This document shows positions 60,670 through 64,000 of a stretch of 64,000 nucleotides of DNA, piece by piece. The notes under the pieces were generated by a model, which searched no databases, was not told where the DNA came from, and was given only the letters and a program-made list of their open reading frames with translations. Each line of letters begins with the position of its first letter. The first letter of the stretch is position 1. Made by a program: the position numbers and the translations under genes. Source of the stretch: JADMIH01 sp036399775 (GTDB taxonomy: Bacteria; Chloroflexota; Chloroflexia; QHBQ01; JADMIH01); NCBI GenBank assembly GCA_036399775.1, contig DASWMJ010000099.1:9677-73676 (forward strand), in the 5' to 3' direction.

Positions 60670-60705
60670 ATAGGGGGTGCAAGCGAAAGCAGATGCACCC
60701 CCTAT
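60670..60705 (+). terminator. Hairpin after the kinase-like gene
   Basis: ATAGGGGGTGCA (60670-60681) and TGCACCCCCTAT (60694-60705), a perfect 12-bp stem. No long T-run follows, so termination is inferred from position between two genes of the same strand. Confidence 0.6.
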
Positions 60706-60772
60706 GGCGTGGGGACATTTTCTGTACATCGTTGAGTTGTAGCTATTTTTCGTAACACGCAAGGAGGCATGG

Positions 60773-61837
60773 ATGTTAGTCGAGTCGATGGGGCAGAAGA
60801 AAATGCCCAGGATGCGCTGGCTACCGGCAATAGTGGCGCTGGCGCTCACCGTGCCCGCGCTCGCGGTAGGCACCGGACCAAGTTACGCCCAGGGCGGGAC
60901 GCGCCTCTTCCCTGAGACCGGCAAGACCGTCAAAGGCGCGTTCCTGGCTTACTGGGACGGCCACGGCGGGCTGCCGCAGCAGGGCTTCCCCATCTCCGAG
61001 GAGATGTCAGAGGTATCGGAGACCGACGGCAAAAGTTACACGGTGCAGTATTTCGAGCGAGCGGTGTTCGAGTTGCACCCAGAGCTTCCCGCTCCCAACA
61101 ACGTGCTCCTGTCGCTGCTCGGCAACTTCCTCTACAAGCAGAAATACCCAAGCGGCGCGCCCAACCAGCAGCCGTCCGCCGACCTCAACTTCCAGATCTT
61201 CAACGAGACGGGCAAGCGCGTAGGTGGCAAGTTCCTCGACTACTGGAAGTCGCACGGCGGGCTGGCGCAGCAGGGCTTCCCTATCTCCGAAGAGTTCTTA
61301 GAGGTATCGTCTCTGGACGGGAAGTCCTACAAGGTGCAGTATTTCGAGCGAGCGGTGTTCGAGTTGCACCTTGAGAACCAGCCACCATACGACGTGCTGC
61401 TGTCGCAATTGGGCAAGTTCCGCTACGACGCCAAGTATGGCAAGGGCGGGCCTCAGCCCACCACGCCTCCTAACCAACCTACAGCCCAGCCGACCGCACG
61501 GCCCACCACACCGCCTGCGGCAAGCTGCGACCTGGGCGGCGGCAGGAACGGCACGGCCACCCCTAACCAGGTGAAGCCAGGTGGTACCATAGTGTTCGAG
61601 GCGACAGGCTTCATACCGGGCGAGAACGTATCGTTCTGGTTCACCGCGCCCGATGGCTCGGTAGCAGGTACGGCTCGGCCCCTGTGCTGCGCGGAACCGG
61701 ACGGCAAAGTGCGCTTCGAACCCTTGCAAATACCAACATCGTTCGCGGACTTCCCTGGGCGGTGGGCGCTCACGGTGCAGGGTGCCATCAGCGGGGCGGG
61801 CCGCTCAGCCGTCATACCCTTCTGCGTGACAAAGTAG
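60773..61837 (+). CDS. Secreted protein: two FPETG/YW repeats and shared C-terminal domain
   Basis: A 354-residue secreted protein. The start at ATG 60773 has AAGGAGG upstream, and a signal peptide ends about residue 40 (PSYAQ). Two repeats of about 80 residues follow, each opening F.ETGK.V.G.FL.YW..HGG and continuing QQGFPISEE and KSY.VQYFERAVFELH. This repeat is common in Chloroflexota secreted proteins. After a Pro/Thr linker the protein ends with a domain of about 95 residues (SCDLGGGRNGTATP ... PFCVTK), with Cys near both ends, like the neighbours. It is likely exported to the envelope. Confidence 0.82.
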   Translation: MLVESMGQKKMPRMRWLPAIVALALTVPALAVGTGPSYAQGGTRLFPETGKTVKGAFLAYWDGHGGLPQQGFPISEEMSEVSETDGKSYTVQYFERAVFELHPELPAPNNVLLSLLGNFLYKQKYPSGAPNQQPSADLNFQIFNETGKRVGGKFLDYWKSHGGLAQQGFPISEEFLEVSSLDGKSYKVQYFERAVFELHLENQPPYDVLLSQLGKFRYDAKYGKGGPQPTTPPNQPTAQPTARPTTPPAASCDLGGGRNGTATPNQVKPGGTIVFEATGFIPGENVSFWFTAPDGSVAGTARPLCCAEPDGKVRFEPLQIPTSFADFPGRWALTVQGAISGAGRSAVIPFCVTK

Positions 61838-61869
61838 GCGAAGCGGCAGAATCCGGCGTTATCTTTCAG

Positions 61870-61900
61870 GCAAGAGAGGCGCATTGTTTGCCTCTCTTGC
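61870..61900 (+). terminator. Hairpin after the FPETG-repeat protein
   Basis: GCAAGAGAGGC (61870-61880) and GCCTCTCTTGC (61890-61900), a perfect 11-bp stem with nine-base loop, followed by TTGATTT. Confidence 0.7.
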
Positions 61901-62116
61901 TTGATTTAACCGGGAGATTCCTGGTATAGTCTAATGAACCATATGTCAGAGAATATCCTAACGAGCACGCGACCCTATGAGATATGGCATGGTATACGTT
62001 GCGCGAAAGGTGCTTTATCTCGGCGCGCATTATCGCCCTGGCCGGGGAAGCGTTTCGTCTGGAGCGGAGCTACCGCATCAGCAGGCTAGAATGCCAGTAG
62101 CGAAAGGAAAGATAGG

Positions 62117-63922
62117 TTGACACGTCACAAAAGCATGCGCCGCCTTCCATACTTTATGCTGGGAGCGCTCACTCTATCCCTCATCGGCGGCTGGGGCGGG
62201 GCGGCAGCCGGTACTCAGCAAACAAGGCGCGACCTCTCGCCCTACCTTACCATGAGCGTCCAGGGCCAGAGTTCGGGCGGTACGTACACCGCGAACTCGC
62301 TGGCGCAAGCGGCTTTCGCTAATCCCGCCTTCCAGCGCATCTGGGAGCGCACCGACAAGCCGGTGGCTTCGGGCCAGGTGCAACGATCGTGGTACTGGGG
62401 GCCGACCGCCAACAGCGCGGGCTTGCAGGAAGATTACGCGGAGGGCGCGGGCGGCAAGCGGCTGGTGCAATATTTCGACAAGAGCCGCATGGAGATCAAC
62501 AACGTGGGCGCCGACCCCAACAGCCCGTTCTACGTCACTAACGGCTTGCTGGCGGTAGAGCTAATCTCCGGCAAGATGCAGGTGGGCAACGCGGCTTATA
62601 CCGACCGCTACCCAGCCGACATCCCCCTGGCCTCCGACGCGGATGACGCCACCGCGCCGACCTATCTCAGCTTCCAGGGCGTCACCAACACGCCCCTGGG
62701 GGACCACCCCGCCGAGTCGAAGGTGGGCAAGGCAGCTATTTCCACCATCGCACGCAACGGCGCGGTGGGTGAGGATGCCACCAAGGGGAGCTATCCCAGG
62801 GCGAATTACGTCTACTACGAGCAGGCTACCAGGCACAACGTACCGCAGGCTATATGGGACTTCCTGAACGAGTCCGGCCCAGTGTACAACTCTAGTACAG
62901 GCAAGACTTCGGACGCCAGGCTGTCCGAACCCTGGTTCTACGCGACGGGCCTCCCCATCTCCGAGCCGTACTGGGCGCGGGTGAAGATAGCGGGCCAGCA
63001 GCAGGACGTGCTTATCCAGGCGTTCGAGCGGCGCATCGTCACCTACGCGCCCAACGGCGTGCCGGGCTTCAAGGTGCAGATGGGCAATATCGGCCAGCAT
63101 TATTACGATTGGCGCTACAAGGACGCGGGCAGGCCCACCACACAGCCCACGCCCGTGAGCCAGCCGACGACCACCGGGCCACAGCCCACGGCAACCACCG
63201 TCGCCGCGCCGGCCACGCCTACCACAGCGCCCCAACCCCAGGACCCGAACAGCAACTGCTCAGGCATACCCGCACCGCGCAACATGATCGTTACCCCCGA
63301 CTGCGGGCCTGGCGGCACTATCTTCAGGTTCGAGGGTCGAGGATTCGAGCCGGGAGAGAACGTGGGCGTTTACGTGTCACTGCCTGACCAGTCGGTATTC
63401 GATGCGGAGTTCCAGGCCACCGCAGAGCCTGACGGCAGGGTGACGGGCATAAGCCTCAGGACCATAAACAATCCTGAAGTCTTCACGCCGGGCATCTGGG
63501 CCGTCACCATGGAGGGCGTGAGGACGCACAACAAGGCCATAGGCTACTTCAAGATACTGTCGCCTGGGCCGACGCCCACGCCACCGCCCGCGGGCACGCC
63601 TCTCGCCTGCGACACGTCGGGCAGCGTGAACGGCACCGCGACGCCGCCCGCTGGGCGGCCCGGCACCACGATCTTCTTCCGTGCAACCGGCTTCTCGCCC
63701 AGCGAAGAGATTTCCTTCTGGTTTACTCTGCCCAACGGAGATGTATTGGGGACGCAGCAGCCGGTACCGGCAGGCTTTGTGAACCCCGACGGGTCAATAG
63801 GCCCTCTGCCCTTCACGATAGACGCGGATATTGTGCGAATAGGCACCGGGCGCTGGGGGCTGACCTTCAAGGGCGCGAGCACGGAGCACATCGCGGTGAT
63901 CTACTTCTGCGTGCAGCCTTAG
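62117..63922 (+). CDS. Secreted protein with related repeats and two C-terminal domains
   Basis: The 601-residue product is read from TTG 62117 (AAAGGAAAG upstream; ATG 62135 is an alternative). A signal peptide ends near residue 30. The N-terminal part has FANPAFQRIWERTDKPVASGQ and KRLVQYFDKSRMEINN, a variant of the domain in the upstream gene, followed by several more such strands to about residue 340. After a Pro/Thr linker there are two copies of the C-terminal domain, the first (NMIVTPDCGPGGTIFRFEG to GYFKIL) without the terminal Cys and the second (ACDTSGSVNGTATP to YFCVQP) with it. It is the third gene of the trio. Confidence 0.8.
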   Translation: MTRHKSMRRLPYFMLGALTLSLIGGWGGAAAGTQQTRRDLSPYLTMSVQGQSSGGTYTANSLAQAAFANPAFQRIWERTDKPVASGQVQRSWYWGPTANSAGLQEDYAEGAGGKRLVQYFDKSRMEINNVGADPNSPFYVTNGLLAVELISGKMQVGNAAYTDRYPADIPLASDADDATAPTYLSFQGVTNTPLGDHPAESKVGKAAISTIARNGAVGEDATKGSYPRANYVYYEQATRHNVPQAIWDFLNESGPVYNSSTGKTSDARLSEPWFYATGLPISEPYWARVKIAGQQQDVLIQAFERRIVTYAPNGVPGFKVQMGNIGQHYYDWRYKDAGRPTTQPTPVSQPTTTGPQPTATTVAAPATPTTAPQPQDPNSNCSGIPAPRNMIVTPDCGPGGTIFRFEGRGFEPGENVGVYVSLPDQSVFDAEFQATAEPDGRVTGISLRTINNPEVFTPGIWAVTMEGVRTHNKAIGYFKILSPGPTPTPPPAGTPLACDTSGSVNGTATPPAGRPGTTIFFRATGFSPSEEISFWFTLPNGDVLGTQQPVPAGFVNPDGSIGPLPFTIDADIVRIGTGRWGLTFKGASTEHIAVIYFCVQP

Positions 63923-63942
63923 GCACCCTCTCGGAGAGAATA

Positions 63943-63999
63943 AAACAATAGAAAGTCTCGGTTTGGCGCGACGCGCCAAACCGAGACTTTCTATTGTTT
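63943..63999 (+). terminator. Perfect 28-bp palindrome with one-base centre
   Basis: Arms 63943-63970 and 63972-63999 are exact reverse complements around base 63971. The outer ends are A/T-rich (AAACAATAG) and the centre G/C-rich (GGCGCG), like the 23-bp palindrome at 10094-10140. It follows the last gene and would be a strong rho-independent terminator in both directions. Confidence 0.8.
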
Positions 64000-64000
64000 G

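Overview
This window looks like chromosomal DNA from a member of the Chloroflexota. This is an inference from gene content, with no marker gene such as rRNA present. The support comes from SLH-domain and beta-propeller surface proteins, secreted proteins carrying the FPETG...YW..HGG..QQGFPISEE repeat, a cluster of GT39/GT87 membrane glycosyltransferases, an ATP-dependent DNA ligase beside folC, and many G+C-rich genes separated by low-complexity intergenic repeats. The rplI-dnaB-dnaD-dnaC cluster is a normal chromosomal core block.

Layout. 1-5 kb: a truncated metzincin protease, a propeller/SLH surface protein, folC and a SRPBCC protein with a degenerate copy of its own 3' end. 5-16 kb: DNA ligase, sigma-54 with a zinc-ribbon insert, a DinB-like protein, thiolase, a VapBC-type toxin-antitoxin pair, an acyl-CoA dehydrogenase, an AhpD-like protein whose second active-site cysteine is an in-frame UGA followed by a hairpin (probable selenoprotein), and endonuclease IV. 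16-21.4 kb: a structured, non-coding stretch, then a two-gene conflict module. That module is an EAD1-trypsin-like protease followed by an EAD1-NACHT-transmembrane protein whose frame is restored by a -1 shift at a U8 run. 21.7-29 kb: a large membrane-anchored metalloprotease, two solitary DNA methyltransferases and a three-gene cassette of unknown function. 29-34.4 kb: replication genes dnaC-like, dnaD-like, dnaB (with a 429-residue intein) and rplI. 34.8-36 kb: a lone gene that looks like an eCIS/DUF4157-type cargo with an ADP-ribosyltransferase-like region. 36-56 kb: a glycosyltransferase region of eight large membrane proteins, interrupted by two tRNA-like sequences, a small regulated gene, a DUF4175-like coiled-coil membrane protein, two VOC proteins, a flavin-binding protein and a transposase remnant. 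56-64 kb: an L,D-transpeptidase, a kinase-like membrane protein and two secreted proteins. The last three share a C-terminal domain.

Across the whole window, intergenic DNA (and in places the replication genes) carries tandem repeats of period seven, with a different heptamer at each site and often arranged as inverted pairs. A second dispersed family is built on CCGCAAAGACGC-like units. These repeats, the candidate selenoprotein, the EAD1/NACHT pair and the orphan eCIS-like cargo are the most unusual things here.

How the genes work together. The replication block supplies helicase (DnaB), a loader (DnaC-like) and a primosome adaptor (DnaD-like). The glycosyltransferase region probably builds or transfers polyprenyl-linked sugars at the cell surface. 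The proteases, SLH protein, L,D-transpeptidase and the C-terminal-domain trio act at or outside the envelope. The EAD1 module, VapBC and the eCIS-like cargo are conflict or defence functions. Gene starts were chosen by ribosome-binding site and family length where the sequence allowed; alternatives are given in the entries.
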